A program made the translations under genes and the position numbers. A stretch of DNA of 64,000 nt, taken from contig NZ_AYZD01000015.1 of NCBI RefSeq assembly GCF_001436755.1, positions 148,262 to 212,261 of the forward strand. Direction: 5' to 3'. Of this stretch, positions 31,233-39,618 are shown piece after piece; position 1 is the first letter of the stretch, and every line of letters starts with the position of its first letter. Under the pieces are notes generated by a model. It had not been told where the DNA came from. It saw nothing but the letters and a program-made list of their open reading frames with translations, and did no database searches. This stretch comes from Liquorilactobacillus aquaticus DSM 21051 (lineage in GTDB: Bacteria > Bacillota > Bacilli > Lactobacillales > Lactobacillaceae).

Positions 31233-31268
31233 AAGACCTTCTCCCAACATAATGGTAGATAAGGCCTT
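31233..31268 (-). terminator. Terminator of the three-gene unknown operon
   Basis: AAGGCCTT pairs with AAGGTCTT on the minus strand, followed by TTTTTTATTTT. It lies 40 bases beyond the stop of the gene at 31309. Confidence 0.8.
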
Positions 31269-31308
31269 AACTCAAATCGCCATGAATCTAACTGTGACTG
31301 TTTAAGCT

Positions 31309-31770
31309 TTAATCAGTAAATTTTTCAAAATACTTCTCTTCAATCTGTGCAGGTGTATACCCCAGTTCAACCAGACCAAATTTAAGCAGAATATGCCAAG
31401 CATGCAAAAAAGGTTCATTTTGCCGCTCAAAAAAGCTTTTATTCAGCTGCTGCTGCAGAATCATAAACAAATTTGCAAATGAGTGGCTTACCCACTTCTG
31501 CCGCAAGCGGTCAGTTTCTTCATCCGAAAGCAGCATCAAGTATGTCCACTTTTGATGATTACCAACTCTGCAGAATGCACACAGAACATCGCAATAACTC
31601 GCAAGTATGTCTGTGTCTTTCATTTTCTGGGCTGTTTTTGAAAAAAGAACTGCCAGTGTGTTGTTTAACTTAAGATACAAAATCGCTATTTTTTCTTCGT
31701 CTGTAAACTTTTCAACTAGCGATCTGTCTTCAAAATGCCGTGCGGCATCGATCATTTCTTTTATCTTCAA
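31309..31770 (-). CDS. Unknown protein, weakly like all-alpha dUTPase/NTP pyrophosphohydrolases
   Basis: A 153-aa, mostly helical protein. The spacing of DEEKIAILYLKLNNTLAVLF, ILASYCDVLCAFCRVGN and a C-terminal VELGYTPAQIEEKYFEKF resembles dimeric dUTPases of Gram-positives, which have a C-terminal YT-EEI-xAY helix. The catalytic ExxE of the first motif is missing. If the relation is real it is probably inactive or repurposed. The start is TTG at 31770 after AAAGGAG. Last gene of a three-gene operon. Confidence 0.55.
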   Translation of the reverse strand: MKIKEMIDAARHFEDRSLVEKFTDEEKIAILYLKLNNTLAVLFSKTAQKMKDTDILASYCDVLCAFCRVGNHQKWTYLMLLSDEETDRLRQKWVSHSFANLFMILQQQLNKSFFERQNEPFLHAWHILLKFGLVELGYTPAQIEEKYFEKFTD

Positions 31771-31791
31771 GCCCAGCTCTCTCCTTTGTCC

Positions 31792-32808
31792 TTAGTTAAA
31801 ATATAACGAATCGGATCTCACTTCTAGATCAGATAGGTTATCAAGATACCATTCCCTAATAAATTGATATTGGAGCAAAATGTCAAACCACGAAACTTGG
31901 TGTTCAGTATCATTAACTTTGATTACCCATTCAGATACACCTGCGTTATCTTGTGAACCTTTATCAAATAAAGTAACAACTGTTCCACCATTCAGGTTTA
32001 AAATAGCTTCATTCTGCGGACCGACTTTTAGCATTCTACCTCCGTCAGCAGCCATCACAAACAATTGATCGATGATACTATGCGAAATTTGCGGATTCGA
32101 CAATTGATAAACCGCACTGTTGGATGGATCCAATAAATTAAAATCAACATCAAAACCGTAGTCCTCTTTGAAGAAACGTCCGAGATTCAACAGATAATTT
32201 TCAAAACTTTTAATAGCTTCAACGCGAATTTTCTTCGGGTAATCTACAAGCAGCAGTTGAGCGAGGGACCGACTGTTGAAACGTACAATATTTTTGTGAA
32301 AATTCAAGTAAAAAATAATTTCACCGGAATTTTTTTCGGTATAATATGCCCCGTCAGTTGTTCCTTTTTCAAGCTGGAAAACAAAATAGCCCTGCGTATT
32401 TATCCCCGGGAACTCATGATATAGTTCCCGATTTCTATCAGACGACTGCAAGATTACCTTCTCGCTATTATGTAATTCCAATAAACGATTCAAGAAAATC
32501 AAATAAAAATCAGCCCGGCTGTACTGCTGCGGAAAAACAAGATAAGAGTTGTCCAAGTGATAATTAACAAGTTTCTGTGCCGCTTCAAATAAGGTCTGCG
32601 GTTCTTTTGTTTGAACCAACTTATCTAAGAGCTGCGTAAAATGAATTCCATTATGCAGACTATCTTTTAACTCTTGGTTATATGACATCAAACGGCCTGT
32701 TGTACTTAAAGTTGCAGCACTTTCCCTGATACTTTTGTTTGTTGCCTCATTCTTGTCTTCCACCTTCGGTTCAAAGGTCACTGTCTTCTTCTCGTCTTTC
32801 TCATTCAT
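31792..32808 (-). CDS. Unknown 338-aa protein
   Basis: I do not recognise this protein. It starts MNEKDEKKTVTFEPKVEDKN, a charged and probably disordered tail, and then becomes a mixed alpha/beta soluble protein without signal peptide or membrane helices. There is no obvious nucleotide-binding motif. Its ATG overlaps the stop of the upstream gene as ATGAATGA, so the two are translationally coupled and their products probably interact. Conserved aromatic stretches include YFVFQLEKG and EIIFYLNFHKNIV. Confidence 0.8.
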   Translation of the reverse strand: MNEKDEKKTVTFEPKVEDKNEATNKSIRESAATLSTTGRLMSYNQELKDSLHNGIHFTQLLDKLVQTKEPQTLFEAAQKLVNYHLDNSYLVFPQQYSRADFYLIFLNRLLELHNSEKVILQSSDRNRELYHEFPGINTQGYFVFQLEKGTTDGAYYTEKNSGEIIFYLNFHKNIVRFNSRSLAQLLLVDYPKKIRVEAIKSFENYLLNLGRFFKEDYGFDVDFNLLDPSNSAVYQLSNPQISHSIIDQLFVMAADGGRMLKVGPQNEAILNLNGGTVVTLFDKGSQDNAGVSEWVIKVNDTEHQVSWFDILLQYQFIREWYLDNLSDLEVRSDSLYFN

Positions 32809-33694
32809 TGATCTTCACCCGCCCTTTTGTGGCGATTAAATCAGCAATGTAATCGCGATAAAGCGATTCGTTGCGTGCGGTAAAGTTCTCAAAGCTGCCA
32901 AACTTGGCAACAATACTTTGCTTTTCATAACCAATTAGCGTGTCCTCTTTTGAAAGAACCAGCACTTTTTCTTCACTTTCCCGAATAATCTTATACGCTT
33001 GCTGTGCTTTTTCATCCTGATCAGTTAAAAAAGATAAACGTTCAACTAATTTCTGCTTGGCCTCTTTAGCCTTGGATGCTTCCCACGGTAAAACCTTGTC
33101 CTGCGCTAATTTTTTCAACTGCAGTCTAACCTTTTCTTTTTCCTGATCGCGACTATCTTGTGAGTCTATCAACGATTGTAATTGATCTGTTTGCTGCGAT
33201 ATTTCTGCAATCTTATCACTGTTCAATCTTTTTTTCTGTGTTTCAAGTTTGAATGCAAGTTCTAACTTTTTATATTCCGTCTGGTCAAAATTAAACTTAA
33301 CTTTAAGAACATCTAAGGCTCCAAAAAGCCGCCGATCCCACCAATTTCCAAAATAAAACTGAAAATGGCCTAGACTAGTCTGTTCAAAATAAAAAAAAGG
33401 ATAAGTTTCACGGAGATATGCAATCAAGTTACCACTAAGATACTGACTAAGCTTATCTGAAATATCAAGAACAAGTTGTTCATTTCTTTCATCTGAGGAA
33501 CCGTGCTTGGCCTGCAGAATTTCTTTGGAATAGCGTTCACCATCTATCAGCTGATAAACTAAACGGTCATCTTGATCTTGAATCGCCGCTGCCAAGGTCT
33601 GCAAATACCTTGCTTTGTTCGCAACCGCCTTTGACAATTCAGTCGTTGCAAGCACATGTTCCCGTTGTATTACACTGTCCTGTATATTCGCCAA
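32801..33694 (-). CDS. Unknown coiled-coil protein (297 aa)
   Basis: First gene of the three-gene operon. The start is TTG at 33694, a few bases after AAGGGGAG. The N-terminal ~130 residues look globular (YFYFEQ-type aromatic patch, HFQFYFGNWWDRRLFGALDV). The region ~150-270 is strongly charged and helical, a predicted coiled coil. Small proteins of this kind are sometimes labelled SbcC-like because of the coil alone; no ATPase motif is visible, so I do not accept that name. Confidence 0.8.
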   Translation of the reverse strand: MANIQDSVIQREHVLATTELSKAVANKARYLQTLAAAIQDQDDRLVYQLIDGERYSKEILQAKHGSSDERNEQLVLDISDKLSQYLSGNLIAYLRETYPFFYFEQTSLGHFQFYFGNWWDRRLFGALDVLKVKFNFDQTEYKKLELAFKLETQKKRLNSDKIAEISQQTDQLQSLIDSQDSRDQEKEKVRLQLKKLAQDKVLPWEASKAKEAKQKLVERLSFLTDQDEKAQQAYKIIRESEEKVLVLSKEDTLIGYEKQSIVAKFGSFENFTARNESLYRDYIADLIATKGRVKINE

Positions 33695-33917
33695 ATCTAT
33701 CTCCCCTTATCAACAACTACCTGTTTAAAGCCTTACTAAATGAAAAAAACATTAGACGGCCCATTTTGTGTCCAAAAACAGCAGAGGTTATTTATAATTC
33801 TAAAATTATTGCACTAATGTATGACATTATTATAACATTTCCTAATAAAACAACTCAATAATATAACTACCGCCTTAACAATTGACCCTTGTTTTGCAAT
33901 CGTTGCATTGCCAGTGT

Positions 33918-35081
33918 TTATTTTTTGAGATACTGCCGCTGATATTCTGTGACCCCTGTCAAAATAAAGCTAGCTGAATCATTCACATAATCAAGTTTCC
34001 GTGTCTCGACATCATATAGCTGATCATTGAATAGTTCCTCATATTCTGCAACACTGACTTCTTTGCGATGGCCTAATATTTGCGCGTAGTCGACCCCCAT
34101 CAAACCTTCTTTGAACTTCTCCTGCAGAATACCTGAATAAAATTCAGCCTCTGCTCCCGAACCATAACTGAACAAGCCAATTCTTGAACCAGCTGCCAGC
34201 TGCTCGCTGTTCTGTAATAAGGATACCAGACTCAGGTAAAGCGAACCGGTATACAGATTACCGACAATCTGATTGAATTTACGCGCATTTTCAAATTCTT
34301 GCGTGAGGCGCGCTGCCAGAGCAGGATCAGTACCAACAAGTAGCTGGCGCAACCCCTTCAAGCCTAACTTGGTATACGGTAAATGGAACAGTAACGCATC
34401 AAAATCTTTAAGTACAAGACCCGTTTTCTTTTGATAGTCATTCCAAACCTGCGCAAGAAATTCTAAATAAACATTCGAAGAATACTTACCATCAACCATG
34501 GCTTCAGTTTTACCTAAAGGCCGCCAAAAGTCCATGATATCCTGCGTATAATATGTACTTTCCTTACTTAGCGCTAAAATTCGAGGCTCAGCACTCACTA
34601 AAATTGCAACTGCACCACCTCCCTGAGTGGGTTCACCAGGGACACTCAGTCCATAACGCGCAATGTCAGCTCCGATTACCAAAACTTTACTTTCTGGGGA
34701 AAACGCCACATGTTCTTTAGCAAGCTGTATTCCAGCCGTCGCTCCATAACATGCCTGCTTTACCTCTATTGCACGAACATTAGGCTGCAAATCCAGGAGC
34801 CGCACCAAATAAACAGCTGCTGCTTTTGAATTGTCGATACCCGATTCAGTCGCAAAAATCACAAAGTCAATTTGTTTTTTGTCTTCATCTGTCAATATTT
34901 TATTTGCAGCATTAGCCGCCATCGTCACAACATCCTGGGTCGGGGGAATAACAGACATCTTTTCTTGACCGATCCCAATTAAATATTTATTTGGATCCTC
35001 TTGTCTTGCATGAGCTAGTTTAGCCATGTCAACATACAAATCAGGGGTGAAAAAGCCCAACTTATCAATTCCAATTTCCAT
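33918..35081 (-). CDS. mvaS: Hydroxymethylglutaryl-CoA synthase
   Basis: A 388-aa enzyme condensing acetoacetyl-CoA and acetyl-CoA in the mevalonate pathway. Seen: MEIGIDKLGFFTPDLYVDM at the start, the general base Glu in FATESGIDNSKA, the catalytic Cys in KQACYGATAGI, the His in FHLPYTKLGLKGLR and the GSGAEAEFYSG loop. The ATG at 35081 follows GAGGAG. It is a single gene here. The thiolase that makes acetoacetyl-CoA could be the one at 38473-39618, although that sits in a different operon. Confidence 0.95.
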   Translation of the reverse strand: MEIGIDKLGFFTPDLYVDMAKLAHARQEDPNKYLIGIGQEKMSVIPPTQDVVTMAANAANKILTDEDKKQIDFVIFATESGIDNSKAAAVYLVRLLDLQPNVRAIEVKQACYGATAGIQLAKEHVAFSPESKVLVIGADIARYGLSVPGEPTQGGGAVAILVSAEPRILALSKESTYYTQDIMDFWRPLGKTEAMVDGKYSSNVYLEFLAQVWNDYQKKTGLVLKDFDALLFHLPYTKLGLKGLRQLLVGTDPALAARLTQEFENARKFNQIVGNLYTGSLYLSLVSLLQNSEQLAAGSRIGLFSYGSGAEAEFYSGILQEKFKEGLMGVDYAQILGHRKEVSVAEYEELFNDQLYDVETRKLDYVNDSASFILTGVTEYQRQYLKK

Positions 35082-35128
35082 AAAACTTTCACTCCTCAAT
35101 CTTTTTTATAATTCTATCATACATGAAA

Positions 35129-35164
35129 AAAGTTTCTAAGGGATATTGCACCCTCAGAAACTTT
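35129..35164 (-). terminator. Terminator after the 28-aa gene
   Basis: AAAGTTTCTGAGGG pairs with CCCTTAGAAACTTT on the minus strand, with TTTTTTC following. It isolates the small gene at 35179-35265 from mvaS. Confidence 0.82.
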
Positions 35165-35178
35165 ACTTGATCATTTAA

Positions 35179-35265
35179 TTATACAATTTTAATTATCAAA
35201 AAAACCAACGCCCATAAAAACATACTCATAAATACACCATTGAACAAACCTTTAAAAAACTTCAT
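35179..35265 (-). CDS. Tiny hydrophobic membrane peptide (28 aa)
   Basis: On the minus strand an ATG at 35265 follows TTGGAGATG and gives MKFFKGLFNGVFM followed by SMFLWALVFLIIKIV, then TAA. It is one transmembrane helix with a basic amphipathic N-terminus. A terminator follows 15 bases after the stop, so this is a complete minimal transcription unit. Type I toxin-like peptides and small regulators of membrane complexes look like this; I cannot tell which. No antisense partner was identified. Confidence 0.55.
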   Translation of the reverse strand: MKFFKGLFNGVFMSMFLWALVFLIIKIV

Positions 35266-35480
35266 ACTTTCATCTCCAATGAGGTGCTGGTAAAGCTATA
35301 CTTTGTCTTACACACCACCAGTTTAACTGGAATTGAGATATTTTTGATCTGTTTGTTGCTATTTTAACTTTTTATTAACCTCTTTTAAGTTTTTTTAGCA
35401 TAGACAATTTCTAAATCTCTTAATTCGTCTCTTGGTATATTTTTCAACTATTGTACAATAGTACTAAAGGAGGGATTCTA

Positions 35481-35801
35481 GTGTCTGATATTTTAATCGT
35501 TACCACCGAAAATATTCCTGGTAAAAGATATGAAGTTATTGGAGAAGTCTTTGGTTTAACTACACAGTCAAAAAATATTTTCAGAAATATTGGAGCTTCA
35601 CTCAAAAATCTCGTCGGCGGCGAGATAAAGGATTATTCGAAAATGCTTGAAGAATCAAGAATGGTTTCACTTGAGCGGCTTAGAAAAAATGCCCAAGCAA
35701 TGGGTGCAGATGCAGTCGTTATGATGCGTTTTGATTCTGGGTCAATTGGGACCGACATGCAATCAGTTGCAGCTTACGGAACAGCTGTCAGATACGTTTA
35801 A
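35481..35801 (+). CDS. YbjQ/UPF0145 family heavy-metal-binding-domain protein
   Basis: A 106-aa protein starting [20 protein letters not shown]. Seen: [34 protein letters not shown] and [17 protein letters not shown], all typical of the UPF0145 (YbjQ) family, which forms pentamers of unknown function. The start is GTG at 35481 after AAAGGAGG. A plus-strand pair with the ABM-fold gene 43 bases downstream. Confidence 0.88.
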   Translation: MSDILIVTTENIPGKRYEVIGEVFGLTTQSKNIFRNIGASLKNLVGGEIKDYSKMLEESRMVSLERLRKNAQAMGADAVVMMRFDSGSIGTDMQSVAAYGTAVRYV

Positions 35802-35844
35802 AGTACCTGTGTAATAAATATTGAGACAAATTTTGGAGGAAACA

Positions 35845-36132
35845 ATGAAAGTCATTAATGTTGAATTAACCGTTAAACCCGAACTACAAGCTGAGTATGA
35901 AAATTTTGTAAATGAATTGGTAGAACATTCCGCTGCCGAACAAGGCAACATCTCATACAGTCACTTTAAAAAGTTAAATACTGACTTCGAATATGAAATT
36001 ATTGAACACTGGAAAGATCAAGATGCTGTTGCCAGTCATAATGAAACACCCCATTTTCAAAAATTCTTAGCTCATATTGGAGACTACGTTACTAAAGCAC
36101 CTGTTATTATTCGTATGGATTACAATGCTTGA
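35845..36132 (+). CDS. Antibiotic biosynthesis monooxygenase (ABM) domain protein
   Basis: A 95-aa ferredoxin-like dimer of the ABM family: INVELTVKPELQAEYENFV at the start, HSAAEQGNISYSHFK, then YEIIEHWKDQDAVASHNETP and a HFQKFLAHIGDYV helix. Family members act as quinol oxygenases, heme-degrading enzymes or isomerases (YdhR/YgiN group). The Asn, His and Trp positions fit a YgiN-like protein. GGAGG precedes the ATG. The substrate is unknown. Confidence 0.85.
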   Translation: MKVINVELTVKPELQAEYENFVNELVEHSAAEQGNISYSHFKKLNTDFEYEIIEHWKDQDAVASHNETPHFQKFLAHIGDYVTKAPVIIRMDYNA

Positions 36133-36148
36133 TTAATTACCTGATCAC

Positions 36149-36210
36149 AAAAGAGAAGCTTTCTGCCGTGTTTTACGTTTTTTTGCTGGCAAAAGCTTCT
36201 CTTTTTGTAT
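36149..36210. terminator. Terminator after the ABM gene
   Basis: AAAAGAGAAGCTTT and AAAGCTTCTCTTTT form a long stem with a small internal bulge, followed by T-rich sequence on both strands. It serves the ABM gene and, in reverse, may end the convergent acyl operon beyond 36277. Confidence 0.82.
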
Positions 36211-36276
36211 TTTGTTATAATCTGCATTTAAATATATTTTAAAAATATTGATATATTTTTTTGACAATTCGTCTGC

Positions 36277-37110
36277 CTATATTAGGCGTTCGAAAACTCT
36301 TTTCAAAGGCTCGATCTTCTTCACACGATCAGCAACTTGGCCCGCCATAAAGGCACCCTTAACAACATCCCCCTTGGTAACTGCATCTCTTAACGAGAGT
36401 GCCTGATTATTCTCACCAAGGTCAAGGACTCTAGCAGGGAAGCCTGCATTCGACTTCTTGATAGTCGTCCCTGGATTACTTGCAGAAATGATCAGTTTCT
36501 TGTATTTTGGCGCTATTTCAGCCTCCTCAGTTGCCAGAAAAATGGTGCCCGCCTGTCCACCTTGCGCTCCTAAACACTTGACCGCTTCAATCGAAGACTT
36601 GTCATATATTCCGCCAGCAGCGATCACCGGTATATCAGTGATTGCTGTCACCTGCGGCAAAACCGTCAGCAAGGTTTCAGTTCCAATATGCCCACCAGCT
36701 TCCATACCCTCAACAATTAATCCATCAATCGCAAGTGTCAGCATTTTCCTAGCAATCTTGAGCGTTGGAACTACGGGATAAATTTTTATTTGCGCAGATT
36801 TTAACTGCTCAATAAAAGATTTTGGAGTTCCCGCCCCAGTTGTAACAACTGCAACCTTCTCCTCGCAAATCACTTTGCATAATGCTGAAGCATTTTTCTC
36901 AAATAAAACTAAATTAACCCCAAAAGGTCTCTTAGTCATTCTTTTAGTCTGTCGGATCATATCTCGCAATTCAGAAGCAGTCCGGCCGCCACTGGCAAGT
37001 ATGCCTAAGCCGCCTTCATTTGACACCGCCGCCACTAAAGTTGGGGTTGCGATCCATGACATCGCTCCCTGAAAAATCGGATACTTCAGCCCTATATCTT
37101 GATACCACAT
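36277..37110 (-). CDS. FabK-like FMN-dependent enoyl-thioester reductase
   Basis: A 277-aa TIM-barrel flavoprotein. Seen: YPIFQGAMSWIATPTLVAAV, SNEGGLGILASG, the VVTTGAGTP loop, the catalytic EGMEAGGHIGTE with its His, and IPVIAAGGI. The end is VVKGAFMAGQVADRVKK. This is the FabK/nitronate monooxygenase family, and GMEAGGHIG favours FabK. FabK reduces trans-2-enoyl-ACP with NAD(P)H. It is ~40 residues shorter than typical FabK. Last gene of the six-gene operon; with no ACP nearby its substrate here may be an enoyl-CoA (inference). Confidence 0.85.
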   Translation of the reverse strand: MWYQDIGLKYPIFQGAMSWIATPTLVAAVSNEGGLGILASGGRTASELRDMIRQTKRMTKRPFGVNLVLFEKNASALCKVICEEKVAVVTTGAGTPKSFIEQLKSAQIKIYPVVPTLKIARKMLTLAIDGLIVEGMEAGGHIGTETLLTVLPQVTAITDIPVIAAGGIYDKSSIEAVKCLGAQGGQAGTIFLATEEAEIAPKYKKLIISASNPGTTIKKSNAGFPARVLDLGENNQALSLRDAVTKGDVVKGAFMAGQVADRVKKIEPLKRVFERLI

Positions 37111-37133
37111 TTCCCATCGCCTGCTTTCAATAT

Positions 37134-37871
37134 TTAGAGAGAGTTATATTGCGGTTTACTCCAATATCCCTTTTTGTTACCATTTATTGCAAAAACTATA
37201 CCCGTTTTTTTGGTTGACAAAACATCATCAATAATAAAGTTTGCAACCTCATCTGCCGAACCTAGCTTCCACTCAGCTGGCAAGCTACCATACTTATCTT
37301 TTATTTTTTTTAAAACAGGAGCAGTCATTTCAGTCACTGCTCCTGGAGAAACAGCATTTACTCGAATCCCAAAGCGCTGCAATTCTTTGGACAAAGTGTA
37401 TGTCAAACCGACCAGTCCAGCTTTAGCAGCACTATAATTAGATTGCCCAGCATTCCCTAGAATTCCTGATTGAGAAGTTAAAAATATGATCTGACCATTT
37501 TTGTTTAGCTTTGAAGTCAAAACCTTTGTTACATTGAAAGCACCTGTCAGATTTGTTGCCAGCACATCGTCCCATTGCTCGGGCTTCATCTTACCCCACC
37601 AATTATCAGCAACAATTCCTGCATTATTAACAATGTAATCGATATCATCGATTTTCGCAAGTTCCTTAGAAGCCGTCAACCGATCTCGAATATCAAAACA
37701 GACCATCCGTACTTCAAACCCTTTTTCGCTCAAAAAATTTTTTCTTTCCGACAGAAGCTGCCGGTCTCGTCCTTGAAGAAGTACACTCAAATCAGAAGCA
37801 GCAGCTTTTTTAGCGAGCGCCCAACCTATGCCGCGTGTGGCTCCGGTTATTAAAATCTTTTTTTTCATCAT
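37134..37871 (-). CDS. FabG-like short-chain dehydrogenase/3-ketoacyl reductase
   Basis: A 245-aa SDR: cofactor motif TGATRGIGWALA, NNAGIV, and the catalytic Ser-Tyr-Lys in TSQSGILGNAGQSNYSAAK. A Gly-Arg pair after the second beta strand (LLQGRDR) suggests NADPH. Its position between hydratase-like and enoyl-reductase genes makes a 3-oxoacyl reductase likely. It differs from ordinary FabG at the C-terminus (KKGYWSKPQYNSL). The ATG at 37871 overlaps the upstream stop as ATGA. Confidence 0.85.
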   Translation of the reverse strand: MMKKKILITGATRGIGWALAKKAAASDLSVLLQGRDRQLLSERKNFLSEKGFEVRMVCFDIRDRLTASKELAKIDDIDYIVNNAGIVADNWWGKMKPEQWDDVLATNLTGAFNVTKVLTSKLNKNGQIIFLTSQSGILGNAGQSNYSAAKAGLVGLTYTLSKELQRFGIRVNAVSPGAVTEMTAPVLKKIKDKYGSLPAEWKLGSADEVANFIIDDVLSTKKTGIVFAINGNKKGYWSKPQYNSL

Positions 37872-38167
37872 TCCCAACTCCCGAACGCAACTAATACAGC
37901 TTTACCATGCTGTATCCGCTTGATATTAAAACTTTTTCCACTAATTTCAATCATTATTCTTTCATTTGTACGCAAAGACTTAATAAATTTGATTTTCAAG
38001 TGTTTTAGTGCTGTTTTTTTTAGATCCATACAGTAGTTTTCCAGCTGATCAACAAGCAAATTTCCGGGAACAATCTTGTTAAGACCAACATGCAGAGGGT
38101 TCAGATCATTAGCTTGTTGAATATATTCCTTAACCATTTTGTTCGTAATTATTAAATAGACCTTCAT
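37868..38167 (-). CDS. MaoC-type hot-dog enoyl hydratase/dehydratase subunit (catalytic half)
   Basis: A 99-aa hot-dog protein. The hydratase-2 motif is clear in QANDLNPLHVGLNKIVPG: Asp, Asn-Pro and His at the proper spacing are the (R)-specific hydratase catalytic residues. It is too short for a double hot-dog and probably pairs with the product of the upstream gene. The ATG at 38167 overlaps that gene by 38 bases; an ATG at 38137 (ATGGTTAA overlap) is an alternative but has no ribosome site. Confidence 0.7.
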   Translation of the reverse strand: MKVYLIITNKMVKEYIQQANDLNPLHVGLNKIVPGNLLVDQLENYCMDLKKTALKHLKIKFIKSLRTNERIMIEISGKSFNIKRIQHGKAVLVAFGSWE

Positions 38168-38480
38168 TCCAATCAACCTCTGTCATCATTGTTAATACGA
38201 CCTTTGCACTCATTCTCCTTTTGTACCACAGTTCCAAAGACAATTCAGTAATTTTTTTTCCTTTTGAGGTACGATAATTGCGAATCAAATTCAAAACGAG
38301 TTTATCTGTTTGAAGGGGTTCTTCTTCCAAAATGTAGAAGTTCTCCTCTAACAAAATGTTATTACCATTTTTGTATTCAGAGGGTAGCGGAAGACTCTGC
38401 CACATCGCAACGATGTCACTTAAAAGGTGCGGTCCCACAATTTTTTGGGGCAATATTCGCTGTTCGCAAAGCTTAAGCAT
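38130..38480 (-). CDS. Second hot-dog-like protein, probable hydratase partner
   Basis: A 116-aa protein without the catalytic D-x-N-P-x-H motif. Its second half (RNYRTSKGKKITELSLELW, then YKRRMSAKVVLTM) has the strand pattern of the non-catalytic N-terminal hot-dog of MaoC-like heterodimers. The ATG at 38480 overlaps the thiolase stop as ATGCTTAA, and its own end overlaps the MaoC gene. The hot-dog assignment rests on context and pattern, not on a signature. Confidence 0.6.
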   Translation of the reverse strand: MLKLCEQRILPQKIVGPHLLSDIVAMWQSLPLPSEYKNGNNILLEENFYILEEEPLQTDKLVLNLIRNYRTSKGKKITELSLELWYKRRMSAKVVLTMMTEVDWNEGLFNNYEQNG

Positions 38481-39618
38481 GCTTCTGACCCCAATAAGTG
38501 TTCCCAACTAAAACACTTGCCCCCATGCCACCAGCTACACATAATGTTGCCACTCCCAGTGCTGGTCGCTGCACTCTGTTTAAAACGTTTAACAAGTGAG
38601 CAATAAGAATTCCTCCAGTGGCCCCGTAGGGATGTCCGTATGCTATTGCGCCACCTAACTTGTTTAACTTTTCTTTGGGGATTCCCAATTTTCTTTGACA
38701 AATAAGCGCCTGAGCGGCAAAAGCTTCATTCACCTCGAATGCTTCAATTTGTTGAACAGTCAGATTATATTTCCGCAATAGTTTTCTGGTTGCAAAGACC
38801 GGACCTAAGATGAATTCTTCTGGTCGACAGCCAACTATTTGAGAACCCAGTAGATAACCAGCGTTTTTTTCATTTTTATGGAATTTCCGCAAAATAACAG
38901 AGGATGCACCATCATTGATTGGGCAACTATTTCCGGCTGTACAAATTCCTGAACCTGTAAAAACAGATTTTAAATGACTCAATTTTTCCATATTTGTATC
39001 AAAACGCGGACATTCATCTCGTGTAAGGCCCATGTATGGAAGCATTTCGGCATTTAACATGCCCTTTGAAAAAGCGACATGAGCCTTTTTTTGACTTTCT
39101 AGAGCATACTCGTCAACTTCTGTCCGTTTCAATTCAAATTTGTCTGCCTGTTTATCTGTTAGGAGCCCGACATCTTCATCTGAAAAGTCCCCAGCTGTCA
39201 TCGGATAACGAAACTTTTGTTTTTTAGTAACTCGATCAATTATCAAATTCGCATTCGAATTACTTTCTATCCCTCCTGCAAGCACCGTTTCTGCGTTACC
39301 AGCCAAAATATTGGCAGCGCCATTTATTATTGCAGCTAGCCCCGATGCACACTGACAGTCAATCGTCTGCGCTGGAGCACTTGCAGCAACTCCCGCGGCT
39401 AAAGCACATCTCCGAGCAACATTACCCCCAAGATTCATGACATTACCTAAAAAAACCTGATCAATATCAGCTAAACTGATTGACTTTAATTCTGCAAATT
39501 GTTCTGCAATTAAAACAGAATACAAGTCCTCTGGCAAGGCAGTCTGTAAAAGGCCGTTGACTCTGCCAACAGGCAGCCTTTTCGCATCGACAATACTCAC
39601 CTTATTCTCAAACTTCAT
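38473..39618 (-). CDS. Thiolase (acetyl-CoA C-acyltransferase family)
   Basis: A 381-aa thiolase. Seen: the nucleophile Cys in DCQCASGLAAIINGA (~residue 88), EVNEAFAAQALI, the His in GGAIAYGHPYGATGG and the second catalytic Cys in ATLCVAGGMGASVLV. In this operon it would make 3-oxoacyl-CoA by Claisen condensation of acyl-CoA and acetyl-CoA, or the reverse. It could also supply acetoacetyl-CoA to MvaS. Residues around the nucleophile differ from standard VCGSG thiolases, hinting at a different acyl pocket. The ATG at 39618 has GGGGAG upstream and overlaps the ligase gene. Confidence 0.9.
   Translation of the reverse strand: MKFENKVSIVDAKRLPVGRVNGLLQTALPEDLYSVLIAEQFAELKSISLADIDQVFLGNVMNLGGNVARRCALAAGVAASAPAQTIDCQCASGLAAIINGAANILAGNAETVLAGGIESNSNANLIIDRVTKKQKFRYPMTAGDFSDEDVGLLTDKQADKFELKRTEVDEYALESQKKAHVAFSKGMLNAEMLPYMGLTRDECPRFDTNMEKLSHLKSVFTGSGICTAGNSCPINDGASSVILRKFHKNEKNAGYLLGSQIVGCRPEEFILGPVFATRKLLRKYNLTVQQIEAFEVNEAFAAQALICQRKLGIPKEKLNKLGGAIAYGHPYGATGGILIAHLLNVLNRVQRPALGVATLCVAGGMGASVLVGNTYWGQKHA

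Noticed and set aside
32801-33694. SbcC exonuclease assignment
   Set aside because: Only a coiled coil is shared; Walker A, signature and Walker B motifs are absent.
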